A stretch of DNA of 64,000 nt from contig CAUYUJ010004558.1 in the NCBI GenBank assembly GCA_963575745.1, positions 398,791-462,790 on the forward strand, given 5' to 3'. Source of the stretch: Prorocentrum cordatum. Its lineage: Eukaryota; Sar; Dinophyceae; Prorocentrales; Prorocentraceae. The notes under the pieces were generated by a model. It was given only the letters and a program-made list of their open reading frames with translations. It was not told where the DNA came from and did no database searches. This document shows, in pieces, positions 1 to 8,334 of the stretch. Made by a program: the position numbers and the translations under genes. Within the stretch, counting starts at the first letter, position 1, and each line of letters starts with the position of its first letter.

Positions 1-443
1 GCACTCCTCGCGGCTAAGATCCTACGCTTGAGGCCTCCCCCCGTTTTCCTCCTCCGCGGCCGCTCTCGTCTTCCCCCTGTCGTGTGCGTATGTGCCCGTA
101 GCCCCTGCGCGGCCCGCCAGCTTCCCGAACGCGTTGTGCGCTCGCCCTCGCCGCTGATCAAACATGTGCTTGACGACGCGAGGAGGTCTGGGGCAGGGTG
201 CCCCACGGTTTGGTGGCAACTCACTGGAGCCTTACAAGTCCTCGAAAATCCGCTCGTTCTTGGAATGCACTAGCGTGTGCTAGCTTCTGGCAATCCATGG
301 GAAGGCGCCAATGTTGCGTCGATTTGCGTCAATTCGCATCGATGCAGCATCCGCTAGCGTCGACGAGCGTCGATTCGCAAGAGCTAGCAAGACGGTGCGG
401 GGAGGCTCCCAGGAGTTGCCGCGGAACCACGGGGGCCCGCCAG
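1..443. other. 5' edge region, no supported gene
   Basis: GC-rich sequence upstream of the first credible exon. Open frames exist on both strands but show no protein-like composition or recognisable motif. The only structured stretch is a short region rich in GCGTCGATT-type words at about 305-390, listed separately. It is probably intron or intergenic sequence. Confidence 0.5.
305..390 (+). repeat. DR-F dispersed repeat, copy 1
   Basis: The stretch repeats words of the type GCGTCGATTTGCGTC and ends with CGATTCGCAAGAGCTAGCAA. A second stretch at 14104-14240 has the same vocabulary and ends with CGACCCACAAGAGCCAGCAA. The shared right border suggests one dispersed family rather than chance. No coding potential is seen. 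It lies just upstream of an exon, as the second copy does at some distance. Confidence 0.5.
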
Positions 444-668
444 GTGGAGGCCATGAAGGAGGAGGCGCAGGGCCAGTTGGAGCATGCGGCGGCCGCGCCG
501 CCGCGCCCGCCGAGGGGCGCCGAGGAGGAGGGCGGCGCGCCTCGGGGGGAGGACGACGGGGGCGGCGAGCTCGCCGCCGAGCGGCGGCAGCGGGCCGAGC
601 AGGTGCAGGCGCTGACCGTCGGGGCCGCGGGCCCCGGGCAGCAGACGATCGTGTCGAGGAGCCGCGAG
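444..668 (+). CDS. Gene A exon (VEAMKEEAQ), coiled-coil segment
   Basis: An AG at 442-443 precedes an open frame starting VEAMKEEAQGQLEHA. It continues through a Pro/Glu-rich stretch and a charged segment, ELAAERRQRAEQVQALTV, that looks like part of a coiled coil. A GT at 669-670 can act as donor. The resulting exon is 225 bases, a whole number of codons, and phase 0 at both ends like several downstream exons of the same gene. No domain is recognised. The true exon start could lie further upstream, because the frame is open there too. Confidence 0.45.
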
Positions 669-1037
669 GTTCGGCTGCGCGTCAGTCGCGCGCGGGAGAC
701 ATATCCTGATCCACGGCCTCGCGGGCTGGGCCCTTGGGCCGCCCCGTGGGTACGAGGCATATTGTTCGCGGATGCCTTGCGCGAGACGCACCCATGCGAC
801 CAAGAATCCCCGATTCTCGCCCCAGAATATAGAACGCGAGGGCACGGAAATGGATACGTCCGCCGCTCGTAAGAGTTACCCTTCGCCAGAGTGGCCGTTG
901 GTGCGGGCCCACATGGACCATCCCAGCGCTGTCTCGAAGCGGCCTGCGCGCTCGGATTCGGCACCCCCGCTGCCCCCGAAAGTCGCGCACAAAAGGGCAC
1001 GCTTGCGCATGTGGTCCCTCCTGCGTGCAGCCGGGAG
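669..1037 (+). other. Gene A intron, nothing recognised
   Basis: Between two in-phase exons. Many overlapping short open frames occur on both strands, as expected of GC-rich DNA, but none has a convincing protein composition. No dispersed family from elsewhere in the window was recognised here. Confidence 0.4.
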
Positions 1038-1094
1038 GTGGACGCCGTCGTGACGGCGTTGCACCGCAACAACGACGCCCTGCGGAAGCAGAAG
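1038..1094 (+). CDS. Gene A exon (VDAVVTALHRNNDALRKQK)
   Basis: A 57-base, phase-0 exon encodes 19 residues with heptad-like spacing of V, L and A and alternating charge, consistent with a continuing coiled coil. The acceptor AG is at 1036-1037. The likely donor is GC (AAG|GCCCC), a donor type common in dinoflagellates. Outside these borders the frame loses protein-like character. Inferred only from composition and splice dinucleotides. Confidence 0.45.
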
Positions 1095-1242
1095 GCCCCA
1101 GCTACCCTTCACGTGCTTCACACGAGTCCAGGGAGGGCACACGGCGCCCCGCTCCTCCTTGTCCTCATATACTCTTCCGCCTCCCTTCCTCCGCTGGAGG
1201 AGGCAGGGGCCCTCACGATGTCCCCACCGCGCCAGGTCTGAG

Positions 1243-1442
1243 CACAGACCCCCGACGCCGTGCCTTCTTGTTCACAGCTTGGGCCCCCACTACAGAGGTC
1301 TGGACCCCTTACTGGGGACCCGCTTCTCAGTCCGATGCGTTTTGCTGACGGCCCTGGGGATTGGCGAGAGGCTCCAGAGGCCGACAATGTTGAAAAGCCT
1401 TCCGCCGTGACTTTTCTTTTGCGACGCGAGGGGCGTCTGGGA
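1243..1442 (-). mobile_element. TIR-A element, full-length copy in gene A intron
   Basis: The left end CAGACCCCCGACGCCGTG and right end GCGACGCGAGGGGCGTCTGGG form an imperfect terminal inverted repeat. The ~200 bp interior holds the family core in reverse orientation, with GACGGCCCTGGGG near the middle. Related copies occur in both orientations across the window. The element ends about 15 bases before the acceptor of the next exon, so most of this intron is the element. A non-autonomous MITE or introner is the most likely interpretation. Confidence 0.6.
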
Positions 1443-1456
1443 GGGGGCCTCTTCAG

Positions 1457-1529
1457 GCCACCGTCCTGGACGAGATCAAGCGGATGTACGAGGCTCGGGT
1501 CGGACGAAATGATGGAAATTGGGAGGGAG
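1457..1529 (+). CDS. Gene A exon (ATVLDEIKRMYEAR)
   Basis: After the acceptor CTTCAG the frame reads ATVLDEIKRMYEARVGRNDGN and stays open to a strong donor, GAG|GTGGGT, at 1530. The exon is 73 bases and ends in phase 1. The next exon at 1839 begins with the two bases that complete a Val codon, so the join is in frame across a GT-AG intron. This phase match is good evidence that the two exons belong together. The segment is predicted helical. Confidence 0.55.
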
Positions 1530-1838
1530 GTGGGTACGAAATCTGCTGCGTACAGCTGGTTTCGGCCCAGCCGCCTGGAACTTTCCTCTACACATTTGGC
1601 GCCTCGGGGCGCCTCGCAGTGCCAGGAAAACCAGCTGGTTGAGCTGATTCACTAACCCACCCCACTTTTGCATCGTATACAAAACATGCCGGCTATAGAC
1701 TCTTGAACGCTTACGCCTTACGCCATCGAATGTGGCACGACAGCGACCAGCACTTTATACAGCACGCTTGGCGATGACCGTGCACATCCCGTGAAGGTGC
1801 CGTTCTCCATTGCGAATTCGGCACGATTCAACTTCCAG

Positions 1839-2013
1839 TGGCCTTCGCAGAGGGCCTGCGTGCTAGGGGCGCGCCCGCCTCCCTTGCCTCCAGCGGCCGT
1901 TCGGGAGGATCCGGGCACCCCCAGAACGCCGTCGACGAGGCGCAGTTGCTGGAAAGCATCCCGAGGCAGCGAAACTTCCAGGAACTAGCGAAAATCGTCA
2001 CCAACCTGCCGCC
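1839..2013 (+). CDS. Gene A exon (AFAEGLRARGAP...LLESIPRQRNFQ)
   Basis: Joined in frame to the preceding exon, it reads VAFAEGLRARGAPASLASSG, a Ser/Gly-rich linker, then DEAQLLESIPRQRNFQELAK. The acceptor is TTCCAG at 1833-1838. A GT at 2014-2015 is the probable donor. The frame would otherwise stop at 2015-2017, so a splice is needed if translation continues. The next exon given here does not join in phase, so a small exon may be missing or a border is wrong. Confidence 0.5.
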
Positions 2014-2056
2014 GTGAACTTTATCACGACGCGATGGACAACGCCGGGATTGCAAA

Positions 2057-2150
2057 CAACAACAACAACAACAACAGCAGCAGCAGCAGTAGCAGCAACA
2101 ACAACAACAACAGCAGCAGCAGCAACAACAACAACAAACAAACAAACCAA
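2057..2150 (+). repeat. (CAA)n/(CAG)n microsatellite
   Basis: Mixed AAC, CAG and CAA triplets over about 95 bases. One frame would encode poly-Asn/Ser, but the tract sits between two exons and is most simply intronic. Confidence 0.85.
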
Positions 2151-2192
2151 AACAAAAACTCGACGAACTGGGCTTGTCGTCCGCCCCGCGAG

Positions 2193-2350
2193 GCCGTGAC
2201 GGACGCCACGAAGCGCGCGGGGAGGGCGGCCTTCGAGCTCAAGCCGGGCGGCGGCGGCCTCGCCGCGGCCGCCGAGGCGCTGTGCGCAGGGGCGCCCGGG
2301 CAGGGCCAGGGCTCGGCCTGGGCGCCTGCGCTCGAGGAGCTGCGCGGCAG
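2193..2350 (+). CDS. Gene A exon (AVTDATKRAGRAAFELKPG)
   Basis: Following an AG at 2191-2192 the frame reads AVTDATKRAGRAAFELKPG, a Gly/Ala stretch, and WAPALEELRGR. It then runs into (CGG)n and the left end of a TIR-A copy. The C-terminal ELRG word recurs at the start of the exon at 3583. The right border is uncertain by several bases. Composition (charged helix followed by flexible linker) agrees with the other gene A exons. Confidence 0.45.
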
Positions 2351-2365
2351 ATGCGGCGGCGGCGG

Positions 2366-2700
2366 CGGCCCAGAGATTCCCCCCAGACCCCTTCGAGTCG
2401 TCATATAAAAATCACGGCGGAAGGTGTTTCGCAATTTTCGTCGGTTCCTGAAGGTTTCCCTACCTCGGGATGCGTTCCAGCAGCTGCGCCTCGCCGAGGG
2501 CGCTCTGGGGATGCCCGGATCATCCCGAACGGCCGCTGGAGGCCCGAGTTATGGCCCGAAAACCAAAGTTCCCCGCAGCGTGAGAAAAAAAAGGCGCCCG
2601 TTATTTGACCGTGTTCGGTCTCCAGGGGCCCTCGCTTGGGCCCCAGGGCCGTCAGCAAGACGATTCGGGGCGAAATATCGGTCCCGGATTTTGGGGTACG
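2366..2700 (+). mobile_element. TIR-A element copy in gene A intron
   Basis: The left end contains CCCAGACCCCTTCGAGTCGTCAT and AAAATCACGGCGGAAGG. The core GGGGCCCTCGCTTGGGCCCC is followed by GCCGTCAGCAAGACGATTCGG, matching the family at 3246, 6008 and 44570. The right end is lost at the following triplet-repeat tract. Part of an insertion unrelated to the family lies between left end and core. Confidence 0.5.
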
Positions 2701-2789
<89 letters not shown>

Positions 2790-2834
2790 CGCCGCCGCCG
2801 CCGTCGCCGCCGCCGCCGACTCCGCCGACTCCGC

Positions 2835-2905
<71 letters not shown>

Positions 2906-2906
2906 T

Positions 2907-2941
<35 letters not shown>

Positions 2942-2998
2942 GCGAAGACGACGGCCGCGGCGGCGACGACGACGACAGCGGCAACGACGGCGTCGGCG
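2700..2998. repeat. (GAC)n/(GGC)n triplet tract
   Basis: About 290 bases of GAC, GCC and GGC triplets with few interruptions. It gives poly-Asp, poly-Thr, poly-Arg and poly-Val open frames on both strands; these are artefacts. It separates two TIR-A copies in the same intron. Confidence 0.9.
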
Positions 2999-3004
2999 GC
3001 CCAG

Positions 3005-3360
3005 AGATCCTCCCAGAACCCCTTGCGTCGTGCCCACATCTCCGACGATGTGATGTGTTTTTTTGTCCATCCGGACAATTGTCTTCGATATCGCGGTCTG
3101 GTATCGAACCGAGGCACCACCCAAAGTGGACCCAGGGCGCAAAACTACCCCTGGGTAAGGGGTCGGATGCTTTGGGCCCGGGGATTGGAAAAACAGATCG
3201 GGGGATGCCAGAGTGAGAAAAGCACGGCGGGAGGGTTTGGGCCATGTTCGGCTTCCGGGGGCCCTCGCCGGGCCCTGGGGCCGTCAGCAAAAAGATTCGG
3301 GGCGAGGGATCGGGCCCCGGGAAGGGGTCCAGAAAGAAATCACGACGTCGGGTGTCTGGG
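3005..3360 (+). mobile_element. TIR-A element copy in gene A intron
   Basis: Starts with CCCAGAACCCCTTGCGTCGTG and ends with TCACGACGTCGGGTGTCTGGG, which pair as terminal inverted repeats. The core at 3246-3300 carries GGGGGCCCTCGCCGGGCCC and CCGTCAGCAAAAAGATTCGG. The left part also holds a GTCCATCCGGACAATTG stretch not shared with other copies, so the copy is either composite or longer than the norm. Confidence 0.55.
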
Positions 3361-3582
3361 GCTCGCACCCCTAAGATCGCGGCGTCGCGCATTTTTGTCG
3401 CACCGGTCGTTTTCGTCTGGGCTCCAGCCCCCGGGGCCCTCGCCGAATGATCCCGCTCGAGAGATGCCGCATACAAACCAGGTCTAGGGCCCAGACCCGT
3501 GGTTTCTTAAGGTGTTGTTGTTTTTCGCGACGTCGGATCTCAGGGCCAGAAGTGGCGGTGGCGACGGCGGCGGAGATGCAAG

Positions 3583-3635
3583 GAGCTGCGCGGCCAGATG
3601 CAGTCGCTGGTGCGCCTCGCGCACACGCGCGGCCA

Positions 3636-3636
<1 letters not shown>
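3583..3636 (+). CDS. Gene A exon (ELRGQMQSLVRLAHTRGQ)
   Basis: A 54-base phase-0 micro-exon. The acceptor is AG at 3581-3582 and the donor is GC (CAG|GCGACG) at the start of a (GAC)n tract. The 18 residues are helical and leucine-spaced. Too short to classify alone. It is assigned to gene A because strand, phase and composition agree with its neighbours. Confidence 0.4.
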
Positions 3637-3686
<50 letters not shown>

Positions 3687-3688
3687 AA
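3637..3688. repeat. (GAC)n microsatellite
   Basis: Roughly 16 uninterrupted GAC triplets directly after the exon ending at 3636. The poly-Asp and poly-Arg frames are artefacts. Confidence 0.9.
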
Positions 3689-3769
3689 CAATAGGATCCA
3701 ATATTCAGTTTTAGGGATATGTTCACACTTGTTGGGCCTCCAGTAGGCTTCTGGTCGCCACCAGGCCGC

Positions 3770-3875
3770 CAAAAATACAAAGCCAGGAACAGAAGCCGGT
3801 CCCAGGAAAGGGGTCGAGGCCTCTGGGAACTAACGTCTGAAAAAATCGGCACGACATTGCAGGGCTCGTGCCCTC
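3770..3875 (+). mobile_element. TIR-A fragment
   Basis: Contains CCGGTCCCAGGAAAGGGGTCGAG and AACGTCTGAAAAAATC, matching the right half of TIR-A copies at 6070-6130 and 44630-44690. The left half and both ends are not recognisable. Confidence 0.4.
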
Positions 3876-4229
3876 GTACCTCGTTGCTTTTTTTCCTTCG
3901 GGGTGTGGCCATTGTCGCCACTGCTAGACGCAGGTCGCAAAAAAAGATGCCAGGATGGACCCCAAACGGGGGGGTCCCCAAGACAGGTTTTGGTCGGACT
4001 TGGGGCGAAGTCTTTCTGTTGGGCGACGTGGAGAACACGCTCTTCTGAGAGTCCCGGGGGAGCTTCCCAGGTGTCCCTTGGATGCGTCTGGGCGCCCATG
4101 TGCGGACCCTGCGGGCACCGTGCAAGGGCCCGGCCTACTGGGTCTCCTGCACAGTTCGGAGGGCCTGCCTCAGAACTTCCCACGTGCATGAACCGATGGT
4201 TTGGACCACGTTTTGCGACTCCGTCCCAG

Positions 4230-5195
4230 GCGGACGCGGACCGAGAGTTTGCGGATAAGCTGCGCACCCTCGAGGGCGAGAACAGCGCGCTGCGCCAGGC
4301 GCTGCGTGCGAGCGAGGGCCCCGCGGCCGAAGATGGCCCGGCGGGGGGTGGCGGCGACCAGGGGAAGCCAGACTTGCAGGCAGCGGCCTCCTCGGGCTCG
4401 GAGGAGGTGGCGCTGCGACAGCTGAGGGAGGAGAATTCCCAGCTGCGCAGCAGTGTCCAGTTCCTCGCGGGCGAGCGCAAGCGGCTCAAGGCCGAGGCGA
4501 AAAAACTGCAGCAGGCACTCGAGGCTGGCAGACAGGCAATTCTGGCAGGAGGCTCTGGCGCAACAGGCTCAGAGGCACGTGGCCAGACACGCAGGCCCTC
4601 CGACGATGCCAGCGCCTCGAAGCTGCCGCCGTGCACCGATCAGAAACTCGGCGTGGCCGCGGGCGCCAGCGGCCAAGACGTCGTCGCCCAGCTGGTGGAC
4701 ATGGAGGAGCCCGAGGTCGAGAAGTCGGCCGAGTGGAGCGACTCCTGGGGCGAGGCTGACAGGCCAGAGCCACCTCTGCAGCCCGCAGCTCCGCTCGAGG
4801 CGGAGCCGCCCGAGCAGAGGAAGGAATCCCGAGGCACGGACCCCGAGCAGCAGGAAGCGGAGGTGCTGTCGCTGTCGGGCACGTTGGGCGACTTCGAGCC
4901 CATCGTGGAGAACCTGCGGTGCGCGGCTCCGGCGGGCGCAGCCGCTGGCGACGGGCTCGGCCTAAGACCCTCAGCGAGCAGCAGTGGCCTCGGCGATTTC
5001 GAGCCGATCGTCGAGAAGAACGTGCCGCCCACTCCGCCGGCGCCGGTGCGGAGGCCACCCTCGCCATCGCGTAGCCATGGTGCGACGGCTGGGCTGTCGC
5101 CAGCGCGCTACCGGCCAGTGGGCGGCGTGGCCGAGCGCCCGGTGAGGGCTGGGGACGCGGTAACGTGGCGTGGGCAGCAGTGCAGGGTGGTCAAG
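4230..5195 (+). CDS. Gene A main exon, coiled-coil protein with duplicated DFEPIVE motif
   Basis: This is the longest and most convincing exon of gene A: 966 bases, 322 codons, phase 0 at both ends (acceptor CCCAG at 4229, donor AAG|GTTCGG). It opens with a leucine-zipper-like coiled coil (DREFADKLRTLEGENSAL, then LRQLREENSQLRSSVQFLAG and ERKRLKAEAKKLQQALEAG, about residues 1-115). An acidic, Pro/Glu/Ser-rich tail follows. The motif LGDFEPIVE occurs twice, about 40 residues apart, and may be a duplicated short linear motif. The exon ends with a compact segment, VRAGDAVTWRGQQCRVVK. No named family is recognised. A scaffold or cytoskeletal role is possible but is only inference. Confidence 0.7.
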
Positions 5196-5370
5196 GTTCG
5201 GCGGCGAAATCCGAACTCACCCTCGCCGAGAACGATTCAGGCAACGCGATGGGCGGCTGGGGTAAGTTTCGGAATTCGCCGAACACGCGGCGAAATCCGA
5301 CCCCCCCCCCCGACTCCCATCGATTCAGGAAAATCGATGATCGGTTGGGGTAGGGTTCGGATGCCGCCAC
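5196..5370 (+). repeat. Two ~85 bp tandem repeats in intron
   Basis: The sequence GGCGGCGAAATCCGA, a C-rich stretch, CGATTCAGG and GGCTGGGGTA occurs twice in tandem directly after the donor of the large exon. The second copy carries a (C)10 run. The repeat begins at the donor GTTCGG, so the splice site itself lies at the repeat border. Confidence 0.6.
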
Positions 5371-5561
5371 CTAAAGGCAATGCCAGAGGACCGTACAGGG
5401 AGGCGCAAACTTCGAGTTTCTTGGCCGACTCGGCGTCCAGCGAGTAGGAGCCGCTCGAGCCACCGGGCCTCGTTCTGCCGCCCGGGGCCTCTTGGTGAGA
5501 CCGTGAGGGTCCCCACGCTTTCCAGGGCCACTGAAAATGGACTGCCGCCCAGAGACCCAAG

Positions 5562-5615
5562 GAGGTGCAGGAGTTTGCGATCTCGGCGTCCAGGGTGCTG
5601 GACGTCCGCTCTCCA
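5562..5615 (+). CDS. Possible gene A exon (EVQEFAISASRVLD)
   Basis: After CCCAAG at 5556-5561 a short frame reads EVQEFAISASRVLD, with helical composition like other gene A exons. The right border is not fixed. A stretch at 5700-5760 reading ADSLERSCVLELGALYSRR may be a further exon. Both calls rest on composition alone. Confidence 0.3.
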
Positions 5616-5619
5616 ACTT

Positions 5620-5990
5620 GGGCTGTGGGATCCCATGGCACGGCAGACCCATCCGCCAGACCCGCAGCACCCAAGCCAGGGGCTGGGGATGTTGCAGCTG
5701 ACTCCCTGGAGCGCAGCTGTGTTCTGGAGCTCGGAGCCCTTTACTCTCGTCGTGCCAGTCGGTCGTCGCCCCTCCCCCTGGGGCCCATGGCCCGAGCCTT
5801 CGCCCCGGCCGCCCCGTCGCTCCCCCCCGGGCCCTGGGGCCACTCCTCTTCGTGGTGGGCGCCGTCCGCCCCCCCCCCGACTTCCCCAGGGTTCGGCCCC
5901 CGGCCCTCGCCCTGTGGCCCCCCGTCGCTGCCGGATATCGTGCACAGGAGCCGGGGCACGCGTGCCATTCGCGTGAAGCCCCTTTATGAC
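5620..5990 (+). other. Gene A intron sequence
   Basis: Pyrimidine- and C-rich sequence with long open frames on both strands that show no protein-like pattern, apart from the weak ADSLERSC segment mentioned for the previous entry. Confidence 0.3.
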
Positions 5991-5994
5991 GGGA

Positions 5995-6141
5995 GGTCTT
6001 TCCCCAGTTTCGGCCTCTGGGGACCTTTACCAGGCCTCGGGGCTGTCAGAAAACGATTCGGGATGAAAGTCCGGTCCCAGGAAATATGTCGAACCCTCTG
6101 GGGGTCGACGTTACGAAGAAGTCATGACGTCGGGGGTCTGG
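5995..6141 (+). mobile_element. TIR-A element copy in gene A intron
   Basis: The core reads CGGCCTCTGGGGACC, then GGGGCTGTCAGAAAACGATTCGGG, and the right end reads GTCATGACGTCGGGGGTCTGGG. The left terminal repeat is not clear. It is one of the better-preserved plus-orientation copies and lies 90 bases before a strong exon. Confidence 0.6.
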
Positions 6142-6227
6142 GGTGCGTGGACGACGTGTGGTCGTGCACCTCGACGGGTGAAGTTACCTCCCCGACGACC
6201 GTGAAAGCGAAAGGGGCGGCCCCCCAG

Positions 6228-6420
6228 CATTGCATCATGCGCGAGTGCGGTTGCGCGCGCCAGCTGGACCCCACCAGGGAAATGGCACAGCTGCTGTCTT
6301 CGCATCGGCCCAGCGGTTCTTCGGCGGCCTCGCCCAGTCTGGCCCAGCTTCCTAGGCCCCTGCACAAGAAATGCCCGCGGGGCAGCACGCGCGAGAGGCC
6401 CGCCCAGTGTTTGGTGCAAG
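6228..6420 (+). CDS. Gene A exon (HCIMRECGCARQLDPTREMAQ)
   Basis: The acceptor CCCCCAG at 6221-6227 is followed by HCIMRECGCARQLDPTREM, then AQLLSSHRPSGSSAASPSLA, and a basic Cys-containing end, HKKCPRGSTRERPAQCLVQ. A donor AAG|GTGTTC lies at 6421. Three closely spaced Cys and a further Cys pair hint at metal binding, but no known zinc-finger spacing is met. Placement in gene A is by strand and proximity. Confidence 0.5.
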
Positions 6421-6606
6421 GTGTTCATCGAAAGGAGGCAGACCCTTCTCGGGATGCAGCCACGGCGCTGAGAGAAGGGCCTATTCGGAGGAGGGGCGGT
6501 GGGTTTCGGGCCCGCTCCTCGGATCTGGGCCAGGAAGCCCTCTCGTGGCCCGGGCGCTCGCCGTGGCCAGAAAAGCCCCATTCGGCCCTCATGCGGCGCC
6601 CTCGAT
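6421..6606 (+). other. Intron of gene A
   Basis: GC-rich sequence following the donor at 6421. No repeat family or exon is recognised before the TIR-A copy at 6607. Confidence 0.4.
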
Positions 6607-6778
6607 CCCAGACCCCCGACGTCATGATGTGTTCATTGCGTCGATCCCCCGAGGTTTTCCGGTTCTTCGTGCCAAGTTGGTTTTTTGACGGTCCCGAGGC
6701 CCGGTAAGGGCCCCCAGAGGCCGACCATCGCGAAAAATGTCCCATTATGATTTTGTCATGACTCGAGGGGGTCTGGGA
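6607..6778 (-). mobile_element. TIR-A element, best full-length copy (172 bp)
   Basis: The left end CCCAGACCCCCGACGTCATGA and right end TCATGACTCGAGGGGGTCTGGG form an almost perfect terminal inverted repeat of about 20 bases. The interior carries the family core in reverse orientation (TTTTTTGACGGTCCC, GGGCCCCCAGAGGCCGACCAT). Short length, terminal repeats and absence of coding capacity make this a MITE-like element. It lies in an intron of gene A. Confidence 0.7.
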
Positions 6779-6859
6779 TGGCAGCACGATGGTTGCATCC
6801 GCGTTTTGATCACATCTTTGGCTGCAGCCACTGCGCATCGCGCGTGAGAGGTTGGGTAG

Positions 6860-7299
6860 CGGGAGGAGGAGGAGGAGGAGGAGGAGGAGGAGGAGGAGGA
6901 GGAGGAGGAGGAGGAGGAGGAGGAGGAGGAGGGGGAGGGGGAGGAGAGGGGGAGGGGAGGGGGAGGGAGTGGTGGTGAAGCGGGGAGGGAGGAGGAGGGG
7001 AGGAGGAGGAGGAGGAGGAGGAGGAGGAGGAGGGGAGGAGGAGGAGGAGGCGGGAGTAGGAGGAGGAGGAGGAGGAGGAGGAGGGAGGAGGAGGAGGGTG
7101 GGGGGGAAGAGGAGGAGGAGGAGGAGGATGAGGAGAAGGAGGAAGAGGAGGAGGAGGAGGAGGAGGAGGAGGAGGAGGAGGAGGAGGAGGGGGAGGGGGA
7201 GGCGGAGGGGGAGGGGGAGGGGGGGGGAGGGGGAGGAGAGGAGGAGGAGGAGGAGGAGGAGGAGGAGGAGGAGGAGGAGGAGGGGAGGAGGAGGAGGAG

Positions 7300-7347
<48 letters not shown>

Positions 7348-7497
7348 GAGGAGGAGGAGGAGGAGGAGGAGGAGGAGGAGGAGGAGGAGGAGGAGGAGGG
7401 GGGGGAGGGGCAGGAGGGGCAGGAGGAGGAGGAGGTGGAGGAGGAGGAGGAGGAGGAGGAGGAGGAAGAGGAAGAGGAAGAGGAAGAGGAGAAGGAG
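6860..7497 (+). repeat. (GGA)n purine tract, ~640 bp
   Basis: Nearly pure purine strand of GGA and GAG triplets with GGGGA variants and a (GAC GAG)n segment at 7302-7345. It produces long poly-Gly, poly-Arg, poly-Glu and, on the reverse strand, poly-Pro, poly-Ser and poly-Leu frames; none is a gene. Mirror symmetry makes it a candidate for triplex (H-DNA) formation and G-quadruplexes. Confidence 0.95.
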
Positions 7498-7690
7498 GTC
7501 CTGCTGGACCTCCCCTGTGGAAAGGCGGCGGGCGCCGTGGTGTCGCGGGGGCTGCTTCGTGGCGTGCTGGGCCTATGCACCTGTCCTGGGCCAGGGAGGG
7601 GCCTGGCCAAGATCGGTGCATGCGCATATGCAGTTATGCTTCTTCTATGGATGGCGGGGCGTCCTGGGGGCCGCGCGGTGTCGTCGTGCC
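7498..7690 (+). other. Unassigned stretch, possible hydrophobic exon
   Basis: One frame reads VLLDLPCGKAAGAVVSRG and, later, IGACAYAVMLLLWMAG, which could be a membrane-associated exon. The frame is continuous with the purine tract and has no clear acceptor, so it is not called as coding. Confidence 0.25.
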
Positions 7691-7694
7691 TCGG

Positions 7695-7870
7695 AGGAGG
7701 GCTGGTCGAGAGACAACGGCGGCCGTCCCTGGGGCGCCTGGCCCTTCCTGGGCCTCCTGGAAGCTTCTCGTCGCCACGGCTGGATCTGCCTTGGGAAACA
7801 TGCCAAGATAGACCCCGGGAGGGATCCGGGGCCGATATTGGGCAGATTCGGGCCGCACGAGGGAACCGCC
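7695..7870 (-). repeat. DR-D dispersed repeat
   Basis: About 155 bases, including AAGCTTCTCGTCGCCACGGC, TGGATCTGCC and GGGAGGGATCCGGGG. The reverse complement of 58360-58515 matches along its whole length, and 54640-54750 and 58945-59065 are partial relatives. All copies lie beside exons. No inverted ends were recognised. Confidence 0.6.
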
Positions 7871-7880
7871 CATGTCTCAG

Positions 7881-8077
7881 TTGGACATCCTCCGAGCGTC
7901 GCGGCGTCTTCAGAACAAGATTGCGGTGCCCACCCAGTTCATCATGCCCACACATGCCAGTGCTACCCCGTTGGAAGAATCGTGGAACTTATGCACACTC
8001 GAGCCCTGCCCCCAGCCTCCTTCTCGGCGGAGGCTGGCCGACTATGCAAAGAGAGCCCTGGAGCAAGATTGTTCCGT
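7881..8077 (+). CDS. Possible gene A exon (LDILRASRRLQNKIAVPTQF)
   Basis: After the acceptor TGTCTCAG the frame reads LDILRASRRLQNKIAVPTQF, a Pro/Ser linker, and RRRLADYAKRALEQDCS. A donor GT lies at 8078, immediately before a DR-I copy. An ATG at 7872 could start the same frame. Composition is clearly protein-like. Its phase was not matched to the previous exon, so it might belong to a different transcript. Confidence 0.45.
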
Positions 8078-8295
8078 GTGATCGCTTTCTTATTCATTGT
8101 TTTGCCAATCGTCGCGGGCCCTCGCACCCCCCCCTCATGGAGTAGATGTTGGCTGTGTGGGGCGCCTGTTTCAGGCAGGTGGAGCCTCCCCCAAATGATT
8201 CATTGTTGCAAACAGTCGCGTTGAGCAGGGGTTCCAGAGCCAGACCCCCCCCTTCCGCCCAATGTCAAAACGCCGAATAAGAAAACGTTCACCAT
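8078..8295 (-). repeat. DR-I dispersed repeat, inverted copy
   Basis: Its reverse complement matches 57160-57410 over roughly 220-250 bases. Shared words include AACAGGCGCCC, ATCTACTCCATG, GTGCGAGGGCCCGCG and AACGTTTTCTTATTCGGCG. One end resembles the outer end of TIR-C elements, so the two families may be related. Both copies begin or end at exon borders. Confidence 0.65.
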
Positions 8296-8334
8296 GACGT
8301 CCACCATGACGTCCGAGGTCCTGAGAATTTGGGC

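Noticed and set aside
2401-3476. Poly-Asp, Thr, Val, Arg and Ser open frames
   Set aside because: All derive from the (GAC)n/(GGC)n tract in a gene A intron.
4486-5067. Minus-strand 193-codon frame opposite the gene A main exon
   Set aside because: Arg/Ala/Pro-rich shadow of a well-supported coiled-coil exon.
6425-7955. Open frames of 320-400 codons over the GGA tract (poly-Pro, Ser, Leu, Gly)
   Set aside because: Low-complexity translation of a triplet repeat in several frames at once.
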